From NCBI RefSeq assembly GCF_001544915.2, contig NZ_FCOE02000014.1, positions 62,001 to 126,000 on the forward strand: 64,000 bases of DNA, given 5' to 3'. The stretch's first letter is position 1. Each line of letters starts with the position of its first letter. Origin of the DNA: Caballeronia pedi (GTDB lineage Bacteria; Pseudomonadota; Gammaproteobacteria; Burkholderiales; Burkholderiaceae). A program made the translations under genes and the position numbers. A model generated the notes under the pieces. The model worked only from the letters and a program-made list of their open reading frames with translations. It did no database searches and had not been told where the DNA came from. Below are positions 9,309-17,924 of the stretch, piece after piece.

Positions 9309-9456
9309 CGAGAGTTCCCTACAGAAGACCTCGCCGGAGCATGCGTATCGGCAGGGAAATATCTTCCCGATGATCGCGCGCCCAAGTGGTCCGGTCCGAA
9401 AAATTAACTGGTTATATTAACATGTGCATAGCCCGCCACCGGGCCATACGGGGCCG

Positions 9457-11613
9457 TTACTCAAACTGTTCCAAACGCGGCGGAAAAGCCAGCGTAAAGG
9501 GTCGAGCCTGGCCGCTAAGCGAGAGATTCGGGTTGTACGCCGGGTCGTTTTCGAGCCACCCGTGCCATTCCTTCTCCATCCAGCGAACCTCGCCAACGAA
9601 GCGCTGATATTTGTCCGCATCCATGTCCGAGCCGCGCGTCGCCGACTCATGATGGTAGAGCTCGGCGTGCGGTGTCCAGACGTTGCGATAACCCGCCTTG
9701 ACGAGACGCAGGCAGAAGTCGACATCGTTGAATGCTACCGCCAGCTCTTCGTTCAGGCCGCCGACCTCCTCGTACACAGACTTTTTCACCACGAGGCAGG
9801 CTGCCGTCACGGCCGAGAGGTTCTGCATGGACACCGCGCGTCCGAAATGGCCGAACAGACCGCGCCTCATGTTGTGATGCATGTGCCCCGCAACCCCGCC
9901 CAGGCCGATCAGCACGCCGCCATGCTGGAGCATGTCGTTTGGATACCACAGGCACGCGCCCACCGCGCCAATGCCGGGCTGTGCAGCAATGCCAACCATC
10001 TCGTTCAGCCAGTCGGGCGAGATGACCTCGATGTCGTTATTCAGAAGACACACGAACTCGCCCTTCGCCTCGCGCACGGCGCGGTTGTTCAGCGCCGAAA
10101 AGTTGAAGGGAGAATCGTCGCGAATCACGCGAATGCCCTTCTTGCTGGCGATCTCGTCGAAATAGGCGAGCGTCTCCGGTTTCACGCTGCCGTTATCGAC
10201 CACGATGATCTCGTATTCACGATAGAGCGTTTCGGCAAGCACGCTGTCGATGCACTGCTTCGTGAGCGCCAGGCCGTCGCGCGTCGGGATGACGATGGAG
10301 ACGAGCGGATGCCGCCCGAGGCCATAGCGCACGCGCACGATACCGAGTGATTCGTACGGCTGGTCGACGACCGCGTCGATACCGCCGCGCGCCAGGTGAT
10401 CCTCGATGGCGCGCTTCGCAGCGATCAGGGCATAGGGCTTTTCGGAGCCGCTACCGGCCGTGCTGCCCGGCACGATGCGCCAGTGATAGAGCACGTGCGG
10501 AATATGGATGACCCGCGCGTCACCCGCGATCTCGACGCAGCGCAGCGCAAGATCGTAGTCCTGGCTGCCTTCGTAGCCCTTGCGGAACCCGCCTGCCTCG
10601 CGCACGAGCGCCATCTCGAAGACGCCCAGATGCGAGAACATGTTCTGCGTCAGGAACAACTGCGGGTTCCAGTCGCTCTTGAAATAAGGCGTCGTGCGTT
10701 TGCCCTGCTCGTTGAGCTTGTCTTCGTCGCTGTAGAACATGCGGCCTTCGGGATGACGACCGATGTACAGCGCGACCATGTAGAGCGCATGCGGCGGAAT
10801 CATGTCGTCGTGATCCAGCAAAACGACATATTCACCCGTCGCCAGTTCGAGCGCGCTGTTGCTCGCCTCCGAAATATGACCGTTGGTCTCGCGGAAAACG
10901 AGTTTGATCCGGCTGTCCCCTGCTGCTGCCTCGGTCAGCACTTCGCGCACGCGCGGATCGGTCGAGGCGTCGTCAGCAATGCAGAGTTCCCAGTCGGAAT
11001 AGATCTGATCCCGCACGGACGCAATCATCTCCCGCAGAAACCGCTCGTTGCTGTTGTATGCCGGAACCAGGAGCGAGAATTTCGGGCGCCGCGCGAGTAC
11101 TTCGATACCCTTGCGCACTTGTTCGCGTTTCTCCGGCGTGATCGAATCGTAGCGTTCGATCCACTCGTGATAGACCTCGTCGCGCGGCGGGCCGTCCGCA
11201 AAGCCCGCTCCGCTCTTCAGATGGCGCAGGCGCGCCATGACACCGCGCATGCCTTCGCGCCTGATGACGGAAAGGTAGTATTGCGCCGCCGGCACGACCC
11301 CGCCGCGCGACTGAACCTGTCGCGATATCGTCGCGGCCGCCAGACGGGCCGCGTTACCCGCGCTCACGACCGAGCGCATCGGCGCGGTTATCCTCCATGA
11401 AGGGGAACCGCGCAACGCAGCAAGTTCGATCTCGAGCTGCAACACGCGATTACGGAGCGTCGACAACTCTCTCGCGTCCGACTGCGTAGCCTTCAGCTTC
11501 TTCTCGAGCGCAGCACAACGTTCCTGCCAGTCGAATGAAGACGATTCGTCGCCCGCGCGGACCGGCTCGCGATCTGCGTCGGGTCGAACTGTCGTCTTGT
11601 CATCGTGTTGCAT
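9457..11613 (-). CDS. Tandem GT2 glycosyltransferase
   Basis: A 718-residue protein with a short N-terminal coiled coil (CAALEKKLKATQSDARELS region), then two GT2 domains. The first, about residues 170-400, has FSLLVPAYNS, ADDAST, LLDHDD and SDEDK. The second, about 430-680, has SIVIPTRDG, VVDNGS and LLNNDIE. Similar tandem proteins add repeated residues to rhamnan-type O-chains. I chose the ATG at 11613, where AGAGGTAAG lies just upstream. A longer open frame to 11817 would overlap the preceding gene by 145 bp and has an unlikely leader. It follows the rhamnosyltransferase gene by 59 bp. Exact linkage is unknown. Confidence 0.87.
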   Translation of the reverse strand: MQHDDKTTVRPDADREPVRAGDESSSFDWQERCAALEKKLKATQSDARELSTLRNRVLQLEIELAALRGSPSWRITAPMRSVVSAGNAARLAAATISRQVQSRGGVVPAAQYYLSVIRREGMRGVMARLRHLKSGAGFADGPPRDEVYHEWIERYDSITPEKREQVRKGIEVLARRPKFSLLVPAYNSNERFLREMIASVRDQIYSDWELCIADDASTDPRVREVLTEAAAGDSRIKLVFRETNGHISEASNSALELATGEYVVLLDHDDMIPPHALYMVALYIGRHPEGRMFYSDEDKLNEQGKRTTPYFKSDWNPQLFLTQNMFSHLGVFEMALVREAGGFRKGYEGSQDYDLALRCVEIAGDARVIHIPHVLYHWRIVPGSTAGSGSEKPYALIAAKRAIEDHLARGGIDAVVDQPYESLGIVRVRYGLGRHPLVSIVIPTRDGLALTKQCIDSVLAETLYREYEIIVVDNGSVKPETLAYFDEIASKKGIRVIRDDSPFNFSALNNRAVREAKGEFVCLLNNDIEVISPDWLNEMVGIAAQPGIGAVGACLWYPNDMLQHGGVLIGLGGVAGHMHHNMRRGLFGHFGRAVSMQNLSAVTAACLVVKKSVYEEVGGLNEELAVAFNDVDFCLRLVKAGYRNVWTPHAELYHHESATRGSDMDADKYQRFVGEVRWMEKEWHGWLENDPAYNPNLSLSGQARPFTLAFPPRLEQFE

Positions 11614-11672
11614 CTTCGTACTTACCTCTGACAGGTTGGGAATGCGGGCATCCTTGAGACCATGGCCGCGTG

Positions 11673-12563
11673 CTATAGCCTTCCGAGGCGACCACGCAAC
11701 CCGTCTCGAAGACCGCGCAACGCCATCGATACATGCATGCGGCGCGCGGAGGGCATCATCGAATAGATGACCAGGCGGAACGGCATCTTGACGAGCTCCG
11801 TCGATTTCCAGGACCACGGCACATAACCCCGGCCGATCAACGCAATCGCGTTGCGGAAGAGATAATAGTGACGCACGGGGCTGTGCATGGGATACGTTCG
11901 CCCCAGGACCTGCACAGGCTCACCGCCCAGTTCGTGCGCCATGGTGATCCACGGAACGCCGACCAGCCGATACCCCGCGCGCTTCGCCCGAATGCACCAT
12001 TCGAGGTCGACAAAGTCGATGAAAAGGTCATCTTCCATCGGGCCCACGACGTTCCAGCAATCCAGATTGAGACACGAGCCAGACGTGATCAGAAAGTCCG
12101 CGTCCACCGGGCAAGCGCCTTGCGCGGGCACGCGCGCGAGCACAAACGGCCTGAAGCGCACGAAGGGCGCCACGCCGCCGAGCCGCGGATCGTCATAGGC
12201 AGGTCCGACGATCGCGATTCTCTCTCCCGCCGCGACCCATTCCGCCAGCAAGCTGGGCAAGGCCTGCAAATGCTCGATCGTGGGTTCGCTGTCCTGGTCG
12301 AACAGGAGCGCAGCGCGGCAGCCTTCGCGCAACAGCAGCTCGATGCCCTGATTCAGCGCGGTCGCAATTCCAAGATTGTCGCGGTTGGGCAGATAGTGCA
12401 CGTCGGGATCGAGCCCTTCGACACGATCGACGTCTGGCGTGTTGTCGACGACCACGCAACAGGTGTGCTTCGCCAGACGGTTCGCGCGTTCGATGCACGC
12501 CGCGTCCGGGTTATAGAACACCACGACGGAACCCGGGCGCGGCACGTTGATTCCTGTGCTCAC
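11673..12563 (-). CDS. Rhamnosyltransferase-like GT2 glycosyltransferase
   Basis: A 296-residue GT2 enzyme. It shows VVVFYNPD, VVDNTPD, NLGIATALNQG, LLFDQDSEP and a C-terminal region with HSPVRHYYLFRN, the pattern of the bacterial rhamnosyltransferase family that uses dTDP-L-rhamnose. The start is GTG at 12563, overlapping the TGA of rfbD by 4 bases (GTGA), which implies translational coupling to the rhamnose synthesis genes. An upstream ATG at 12815 lies inside rfbD and gives an unnatural arginine-rich leader, so I rejected it. The product acts at the cytoplasmic face on lipid-linked glycan. The sugar specificity is inferred from family and neighbours. Confidence 0.85.
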   Translation of the reverse strand: MSTGINVPRPGSVVVFYNPDAACIERANRLAKHTCCVVVDNTPDVDRVEGLDPDVHYLPNRDNLGIATALNQGIELLLREGCRAALLFDQDSEPTIEHLQALPSLLAEWVAAGERIAIVGPAYDDPRLGGVAPFVRFRPFVLARVPAQGACPVDADFLITSGSCLNLDCWNVVGPMEDDLFIDFVDLEWCIRAKRAGYRLVGVPWITMAHELGGEPVQVLGRTYPMHSPVRHYYLFRNAIALIGRGYVPWSWKSTELVKMPFRLVIYSMMPSARRMHVSMALRGLRDGLRGRLGRL

Positions 12564-13450
12564 AGCCCCCTCATGCACAGATCGAGCGCGTCGCGCCAAT
12601 CCGGCGCCTCGATTCCGAATGCGTCGAGGAGCTTGCGCTGCGACATGCGGGAGTTCGCGGGACGCGTCGCCGGCGTCGGATAAGCCGATGCAGGAATCGG
12701 CTTCACAGCCGGCTTCTTCGCGAGCGACGATTTCTCGAAGATCGCTTCCGCGAAGCCGTGCCATGAGGTCGAACCGCCTGCCGTGAGGTGGTACACGCCT
12801 GACTTCCCGGACCACCAGCCATCATCGGCGGACACCGCCTGCGCCAACACGTTCGCCGTCAGCGCCGCGATGGTGTTCGACCATGTCGGCGCGCCGATCT
12901 GATCCGCGACTACGCTCAGTTCGTCGCGCTCAGCGCCGAGCCGCAGCATCGTGAGAAGAAAATTCTTGCCGCGAGCGCCGTATACCCAGCTCGTGCGAAA
13001 AATCAGATGATCGCAGCCCGATGCGGCGATCGCCTGTTCGCCCGCCAGCTTGCTTTTGCCGTAGACGTTCTGCGGATTTACCGCGTCTTCTTCGACATAG
13101 GGGCTGTCTTTCGTGCCGTCGAATACGTAATCGGTCGAATAATGAACCAGCGCGGCCGACAGGCGCTTTGCCTCTTCCGCAAGCACGCCAGGCGCTTCGC
13201 CGTTGGCGCGCATTGCTGCTTCGACCTCGCTTTCCGCCTTGTCGACCGCCGTGTAAGCCGCCGGATTGACGATCAGCGACGGCTTCACCTCACGCACGAC
13301 CTTACGGATTGCGTCGAGATCGCCGAGATCGAGCCTGCTGCGGTCAAGTGCGACGACCTTGCCGAGACCCTGCAAACTGCGCGCGAGCTCGAAGCCCACC
13401 TGACCGTTGACGCCGGTTAGCAGAATGGTTCGCTGATCACGGTTTGTCAT
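12560..13450 (-). CDS. rfbD: dTDP-4-dehydrorhamnose reductase
   Basis: Last step of dTDP-L-rhamnose synthesis: NAD(P)H-dependent reduction of dTDP-4-keto-L-rhamnose. The 296-residue protein has the Rossmann motif TGVNGQVG near the N-terminus, the HYSTDYVFDG segment and the catalytic YGKSK. The C-terminal RPANSRMSQRKL is typical of RmlD. The ATG at 13450 is 8 bp after the rfbC stop; an upstream frame extension has no family similarity. It overlaps the following rhamnosyltransferase by 4 bp. The product feeds the GT2 enzymes of this operon. Confidence 0.96.
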   Translation of the reverse strand: MTNRDQRTILLTGVNGQVGFELARSLQGLGKVVALDRSRLDLGDLDAIRKVVREVKPSLIVNPAAYTAVDKAESEVEAAMRANGEAPGVLAEEAKRLSAALVHYSTDYVFDGTKDSPYVEEDAVNPQNVYGKSKLAGEQAIAASGCDHLIFRTSWVYGARGKNFLLTMLRLGAERDELSVVADQIGAPTWSNTIAALTANVLAQAVSADDGWWSGKSGVYHLTAGGSTSWHGFAEAIFEKSSLAKKPAVKPIPASAYPTPATRPANSRMSQRKLLDAFGIEAPDWRDALDLCMRGL

Positions 13451-13458
13451 CGCGTCGC

Positions 13459-14010
13459 TCACTCGAAACACTCGGCGTCGGACAGATGCTTGCCCGCCGC
13501 GTCTTTGGCGGCGAGCAGCGGCTCGAAGTCGATCGGCCATTCGATGCCGATTTCCGGATCGTTCCACACGATGCTGCGCTCGTGCGCCTGATACCAGTAG
13601 TCCGTGGTCTTGTAGAGAAACTGCGCCGTCTCCGACAACACGACGAAACCATGCGCGAATCCCGGCGGCACCCACAGTTGCCGATGATTCTCCGCCGAAA
13701 GATTCACGCCCACCCACTTGCCGAAGTTCGGCGAGCGCTTGCGGATATCCACGGCGACATCGAACACTTCGCCTTCCACCACGCGCACGAGTTTGCCCTG
13801 CGCGTGCTGGATCTGATAATGCAGCCCGCGCAGCACGCCCTTCGCCGAACGGGAGTGATTGTCCTGCACGAACTCGACGCCGCTTTCCACGTGCTCCGCG
13901 AACTCGCGCGCGTTGAAGCTCTCATAGAAGAAACCACGCGCATCGCCGAACACCTTCGGCTCGATGATCTTGACTTCGGGCAGCGCGGTAGCGGTTACCT
14001 GGATGGCCAT
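13459..14010 (-). CDS. rfbC: dTDP-4-dehydrorhamnose 3,5-epimerase
   Basis: A 183-residue cupin-fold epimerase converting dTDP-4-keto-6-deoxy-D-glucose to dTDP-4-keto-L-rhamnose. Family landmarks are RGFFYESFN, VLRGLHYQ (catalytic His), VVEGEVFDVAVDIRK, WVPPGFAHGF and the KTTDYWY region with the catalytic Tyr. Length is normal. AAGGA precedes the ATG at 14010. The 5' end overlaps the 3' end of rfbA by 16 bp, which fits tight co-translation in the order rfbB-A-C-D. Confidence 0.97.
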   Translation of the reverse strand: MAIQVTATALPEVKIIEPKVFGDARGFFYESFNAREFAEHVESGVEFVQDNHSRSAKGVLRGLHYQIQHAQGKLVRVVEGEVFDVAVDIRKRSPNFGKWVGVNLSAENHRQLWVPPGFAHGFVVLSETAQFLYKTTDYWYQAHERSIVWNDPEIGIEWPIDFEPLLAAKDAAGKHLSDAECFE

Positions 14011-14888
14011 GCGACTTGGTCCTTGGGAAGATTGAGCAAATATTGACCGTAAGCGTTCTTCGAGAGCGGCTTCGCAAGTTCGAGCAACTGCTCCTCGCCG
14101 ATCCAGCGCTTGCGATACGCGATCTCTTCAGGACACGCCACCACCAGCCCCTGCCGCTTCTGGAGCGTCGCGATGAAGGTCGCCGCTTCGATCAGCGAAT
14201 CGTGCGTGCCCGTGTCGAGCCACGCATAGCCACGCCCCATGATCTCGACATCCAGCTTCTTCAGCGTGAGATAGCGCGAATTCACATCGGTGATTTCGAG
14301 TTCACCGCGCGCCGATGGTTTGATGTCCGCCGCGATGTCGCACACCTGATTGTCGTAGAAATAAAGACCCGTCACCGCGTAGTTCGAGCGCGGCTTGGCG
14401 GGCTTCTCTTCGATCGACAATGCGCGGAACTCGCGATCGAACTCGACCACGCCGTAGCGTTCGGGATCGTGAACGTGATAGGCGAACACCGTCGCGCCAT
14501 CGGTGCGCGCGCTGGCGGCTTCGAGTTGTTTCGCGAGATCGTGACCGTAGAAAATGTTGTCGCCGAGAATCAGCGCCGACGGGTCATTGCCGACGAATTC
14601 CTTGCCGATGATGAACGCCTGCGCGAGCCCGTCCGGCGACGGCTGCACCGCGTACTGGATGTTCATGCCCCACTGGCTGCCGTCACCGAGCATCGACTCG
14701 AAGCGCGGCGTGTCCTGCGGCGTCGAAATCACGAGCACGTCACGAATGCCCGCGATCATCAGCGTGGACAGCGGGTAGTAAATCATTGGCTTGTCGTAGA
14801 CCGGCAGCAGTTGTTTCGATACCGCGTGCGTGATCGGATAAAGCCGCGTGCCGGAACCTCCGGCGAGAATGATGCCCTTGCGCGCCAT
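13995..14888 (-). CDS. rfbA: Glucose-1-phosphate thymidylyltransferase
   Basis: First enzyme of the dTDP-rhamnose pathway, joining glucose-1-phosphate and dTTP. The 297-residue protein starts MARKGIILAGGSGTRLYPIT, the nucleotide-binding signature, followed by KQLLPVYDKPMIYYPL, ILGDNIFYG, GVVEFD and the EITDVN and GYAWLDTGTH segments. The ATG at 14888 is 10 bp after the rfbB stop and has GAGGGG upstream. The open frame reaches 15086, but that extension is arginine-rich shadow sequence. It overlaps rfbC by 16 bp. Confidence 0.97.
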   Translation of the reverse strand: MARKGIILAGGSGTRLYPITHAVSKQLLPVYDKPMIYYPLSTLMIAGIRDVLVISTPQDTPRFESMLGDGSQWGMNIQYAVQPSPDGLAQAFIIGKEFVGNDPSALILGDNIFYGHDLAKQLEAASARTDGATVFAYHVHDPERYGVVEFDREFRALSIEEKPAKPRSNYAVTGLYFYDNQVCDIAADIKPSARGELEITDVNSRYLTLKKLDVEIMGRGYAWLDTGTHDSLIEAATFIATLQKRQGLVVACPEEIAYRKRWIGEEQLLELAKPLSKNAYGQYLLNLPKDQVAWPSR

Positions 14889-14898
14889 GGTCAGCCCC

Positions 14899-15960
14899 TC
14901 ACGCGCGCTGCGCGTAGTTCGTCTCGACCCATTTCCGGTATTCGCCGGAAGCCACTTCGTCCGCCCACGCCTGGTTATCCAGATACCACTGAACCGTCTT
15001 CGCGAGACCCGTCTCGAACGTTTCCGCCGGCTTCCAGCCAAGCTCGCGTTCGAGCTTGCGCGCATCGATCGCATAGCGGCGATCATGGCCCGGGCGATCC
15101 TTCACATACGTGATCTGATCGCGATACGAACCGCTCGACTTCGGCTTCGCCTTGTCCAGCAGGTCGCACAGCGTGTGCACGACTTCGAGGTTCTTCTTCT
15201 CGTTCCAGCCGCCGACGTTGTAGGTCTCGCCGGGCGTGCCGCGCGAGAGCACTTCGCGGATCGCGGAGCAATGATCGCCCACGTACAGCCAATCGCGCAC
15301 GTTCTGGCCGTCGCCATACACGGGCAGCGGCTTGCCCGCGAGCGCGTTGGCGATCATCAGCGGGATCAGCTTCTCGGGGAACTGGTACGGCCCGTAGTTG
15401 TTCGAGCAATTGGTCGTCACGACGGGCAGGCCGTACGTATGGTGATACGCGCGCACCAGATGGTCGGAGCCGGCCTTCGTCGCCGAATACGGGCTGTTTG
15501 GCGCGTACGGCGTGGTTTCCGAGAATTGCGGGTCCGTGGCCGAGAGCGAGCCGAACACTTCGTCCGTCGACACGTGCAGGAAACGGAATGCCTGCTTCTC
15601 GTCTTCGGGCAGCTTGCACCAGTACATCCGCGCGGCTTCGAGCAGCGTGAACGTGCCGACTACGTTCGTCTGGACGAAATCGGCCGGGCCGTGAATCGAG
15701 CGGTCCACATGGCTTTCCGCCGCGAAATGCAGAATGGCGCGCGGCTTGTGCTTCGCGAGCAAGGCATCGATGGCGGCGCGATCGCAGATGTCGGCGCGCT
15801 CGAACACGTGGCGGGCGTCGTCCTTGAGCGATTTGAGCGTTCCCAGATTACCTGCGTAGGTCAGCTTGTCGACGTTCAGAACGGGCTCGTCGGAGCCATT
15901 GAGCCAATCCAGTACAAAATTGGCGCCGATGAAACCGGCGCCGCCCGTCACGAGAATCAT
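14899..15960 (-). CDS. rfbB: dTDP-glucose 4,6-dehydratase
   Basis: A 353-residue extended short-chain dehydrogenase that makes dTDP-4-keto-6-deoxy-glucose. It has MILVTGGAGFIGANF at the N-terminus, HFAAESHVDRSI, the STDEVFG segment, the catalytic YSATKAGSDHL (YxxxK) and NNYGPYQFPEKLIPL. The start at 15960 is preceded by AGAGGG; a frame extension to 15990 adds ten unlikely residues. It is the first gene of the minus-strand O-antigen operon. The 332-bp gap upstream, shared with the divergent apaH, should hold the operon promoter. Confidence 0.97.
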   Translation of the reverse strand: MILVTGGAGFIGANFVLDWLNGSDEPVLNVDKLTYAGNLGTLKSLKDDARHVFERADICDRAAIDALLAKHKPRAILHFAAESHVDRSIHGPADFVQTNVVGTFTLLEAARMYWCKLPEDEKQAFRFLHVSTDEVFGSLSATDPQFSETTPYAPNSPYSATKAGSDHLVRAYHHTYGLPVVTTNCSNNYGPYQFPEKLIPLMIANALAGKPLPVYGDGQNVRDWLYVGDHCSAIREVLSRGTPGETYNVGGWNEKKNLEVVHTLCDLLDKAKPKSSGSYRDQITYVKDRPGHDRRYAIDARKLERELGWKPAETFETGLAKTVQWYLDNQAWADEVASGEYRKWVETNYAQRA

Positions 15961-16292
15961 GAATAGCCCTCTCTGTTTGCGTTCGCGCAAATCGCCGGCA
16001 CGACGCCAGTTCTATATGTGGGAATTATTTACACAAACGGGTAACGAGTCGGGAACATCGACCGACGCATCCCACTCACCGCCGTTTGGACAACCGCTAA
16101 TTATAAGGCCAGCCCATGCGAAAACCACTCGCCTAACAGATTGATACAGCTGGCGTTTCATCGTTGCATACGTTTCGACGTGTAACCGTCGAAAAATCAA
16201 ACATGTCTTTATGAACATACGAGTATTCACCGTCTGTTTCATAATGCCCGATTACTCTCATTCCGAGCCGGTTGCGCGGCTTGTCCCATTGT
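15961..16292. other. Divergent intergenic region, rfbB / apaH
   Basis: These 332 bp separate the O-antigen operon from apaH and are AT-richer than the neighbours. A TATAAT lies on the minus strand at 16105-16100, pointing at rfbB, but no good -35 box sits 16-18 bases before it. No ops/JUMPstart-like GGCGGTAG was seen on either strand. No convincing ORF or hairpin was noticed. Confidence 0.6.
16100..16105 (-). promoter_or_regulatory. Possible -10 element of the O-antigen operon
   Basis: A perfect TATAAT on the minus strand, about 140 bp upstream of the rfbB start. There is no recognisable TTGACA-like hexamer at normal spacing and no extended TGn, so an activator or a different promoter may be used. 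The call rests on a single hexamer. Confidence 0.35.
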
Positions 16293-17147
16293 ATGACCGA
16301 CGCCCTGACCTCCAGCATCGACGCCTCCTTCGCTCCGCTCGTCTTCGGCGATCTCCAGGGCTGCTGCGATCCGTTCCAGCGTCTGCTGAAGAAGGCCGCA
16401 CCCGAGCCCGGCACACCGCTCTGGTTCGCGGGCGACCTCATCAACCGGGGCCCGAAATCATTGGAGACGCTGCGCGAGATCATCGCGCTCGGCTCACGTG
16501 CGACCGTCGTACTCGGTAATCACGACCTGAATCTGCTTTCCGTCGCCGCCGGTCTGCGCAAGCCGAAGAAAGGCGACACGCTCGATGAAATCCTCGCCGC
16601 ACCCGACGCCGCCGATCTCATCGAATGGGTCCGCCACAAGCCAGTCGCGCATTTCGAGAACGGCATCCTGATGGTTCACGCGGGCGTGCTGCCGCAATGG
16701 GACGCGACGATGACGATGGAACTCGCGCACGAACTCGAACAGGCACTGCGCGCCCCGAACTGGAAGGAGACGCTCGCGGCTCTGTACGGCAACGAGCCGC
16801 ATCGCTGGGAGGATTCGCTCACGGGCGCGGATCGCCTGCGCGTGATCTACAACGCGCTGACGCGCATTCGCTTCTGCACCTCCGAAGGCGCGATGGAGTT
16901 CGCCAATAACGGCGGCCCCGATGCCGCGCCGCCCGGCTACATGCCGTGGTTCGACGCGCCGAACCGCCGCACGCAGGACGTGACGATCGTGTTCGGCCAC
17001 TGGGCCGCGCTCGGCCTCATGATCCGCGATGACGTGCTGTGTCTCGATTCGGGCTGCGTGTGGGGCAACAAGCTGTCGGCGGTGCGTATGACCGCCGATC
17101 CCGCGCAGCGCGTGCTCACGCAGGTGAGCTGCTCGATGAAGAAGTAG
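16293..17147 (+). CDS. apaH: Symmetrical bis(5'-nucleosyl)-tetraphosphatase (Ap4A hydrolase)
   Basis: A 284-residue metallophosphoesterase that splits Ap4A into two ADP. Motifs: FGDLQGC (the GDxQG form seen in many ApaH proteins), FAGDLINRGPKS, VLGNHDLNLL, MVHAGVLP and the late FGHWAALG with DSGCVWG. I used the ATG at 16293; seven extra in-frame residues upstream have no family support, and neither site has a clear ribosome binding site. The gene borders the rml cluster, as in other Burkholderia-type genomes. Its last 32 bp overlap the 3' end of the convergent acyltransferase gene. Confidence 0.94.
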   Translation: MTDALTSSIDASFAPLVFGDLQGCCDPFQRLLKKAAPEPGTPLWFAGDLINRGPKSLETLREIIALGSRATVVLGNHDLNLLSVAAGLRKPKKGDTLDEILAAPDAADLIEWVRHKPVAHFENGILMVHAGVLPQWDATMTMELAHELEQALRAPNWKETLAALYGNEPHRWEDSLTGADRLRVIYNALTRIRFCTSEGAMEFANNGGPDAAPPGYMPWFDAPNRRTQDVTIVFGHWAALGLMIRDDVLCLDSGCVWGNKLSAVRMTADPAQRVLTQVSCSMKK

Positions 17148-17922
17148 CCACCGCTTCGGCGACGTGCGCGCCGCTCGCGACCGCCGGCGCACCGCGCATG
17201 CACTGAAGCGCCGCGTCGACGCAAGCCTGCGCCTCGCTCGCGAGCAACCGCCGGTCGGCGCCCGGTGCAAGCGGATTGCACACGTACAGATGCGCGGTGA
17301 GCGCCCCCGCGCTCAACAGCGCATTCAGCGAATCGTTGAGCGACATATCGCCGATATACGCGGGCGCGGTCGACTGCCGTCCTTGTGCATCTTCGTACAT
17401 CAGGCAGATCGGCTGCACCGGACACGACGCCGACACCGCCGCCTGAAACATGTTCGCGTGAAACGGCAGGAGCGACTGACCATCGGTGGTCGTGCCTTCA
17501 GGGAATACGCACATCATCTCGCCCGCGAGCAGCCGGTTCGCCAGCTCGTGCATGATGCGCTTCGCGTCGCTGCGCTTCTCGCGCTGCACGAACACCGTGC
17601 CCAGTTGATGCGCGAGCCAGCCGACGACCGGCCACTTGCGGATCTCCGCCTTCGACACGAACGGCGTCGGACGCCATGCGTTGATCACGTAGATATCGAT
17701 CCACGAGATGTGATTGCCGACGACGAGCACGCCCGCATCGAGCCGCGCTTCGTCGTTATGGACGACGAGCTTCATGCCCGCGAGCCGCAGCATCTCGAGC
17801 GACCACGCGCGGTTCAGCTCGGCGCGCGCGCTCGCGGACGCACGCGGAAAGCGCCTCGCGACGATCCACATGCCGTACAGCAAATGGAGCGTGAGCCGCA
17901 GCTTGCGCAGCACGAAGCGCAT
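17116..17922 (-). CDS. plsC: 1-acyl-sn-glycerol-3-phosphate acyltransferase (PlsC family)
   Basis: A 268-residue membrane-associated acyltransferase that makes phosphatidic acid from lysophosphatidic acid. It has an N-terminal hydrophobic segment (LHLLYGMWIVARR), the catalytic NHxxxxD motif (NHISWID) and the substrate motif FPEGTTTDG, plus VQREKRSDA between them. The C-terminus ends in a serine run, SSSSSS, encoded antisense to the end of apaH. The ATG at 17922 is 2 bp after the stop of the pyrC homologue, so it is the last gene of the yqgE-pyr operon. Chain specificity is unknown. Confidence 0.9.
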   Translation of the reverse strand: MRFVLRKLRLTLHLLYGMWIVARRFPRASASARAELNRAWSLEMLRLAGMKLVVHNDEARLDAGVLVVGNHISWIDIYVINAWRPTPFVSKAEIRKWPVVGWLAHQLGTVFVQREKRSDAKRIMHELANRLLAGEMMCVFPEGTTTDGQSLLPFHANMFQAAVSASCPVQPICLMYEDAQGRQSTAPAYIGDMSLNDSLNALLSAGALTAHLYVCNPLAPGADRRLLASEAQACVDAALQCMRGAPAVASGAHVAEAVATSSSSSSPA

Positions 17923-17924
17923 GT

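Noticed and set aside
11614..11817. Possible 68-residue N-terminal extension of the tandem-GT2 protein
   Set aside because: It overlaps the preceding gene by 145 bp and lacks similarity; the ATG at 11613 has a good ribosome binding site.
12564..12815. Possible 84-residue extension of the rhamnosyltransferase
   Set aside because: It lies entirely inside rfbD in another frame; GTG at 12563 overlapping the rfbD stop is the natural start.
15961..16292. Search for a JUMPstart/ops element upstream of the O-antigen operon
   Set aside because: GGCGGTAG or its complement was not found, so RfaH-type control cannot be claimed.
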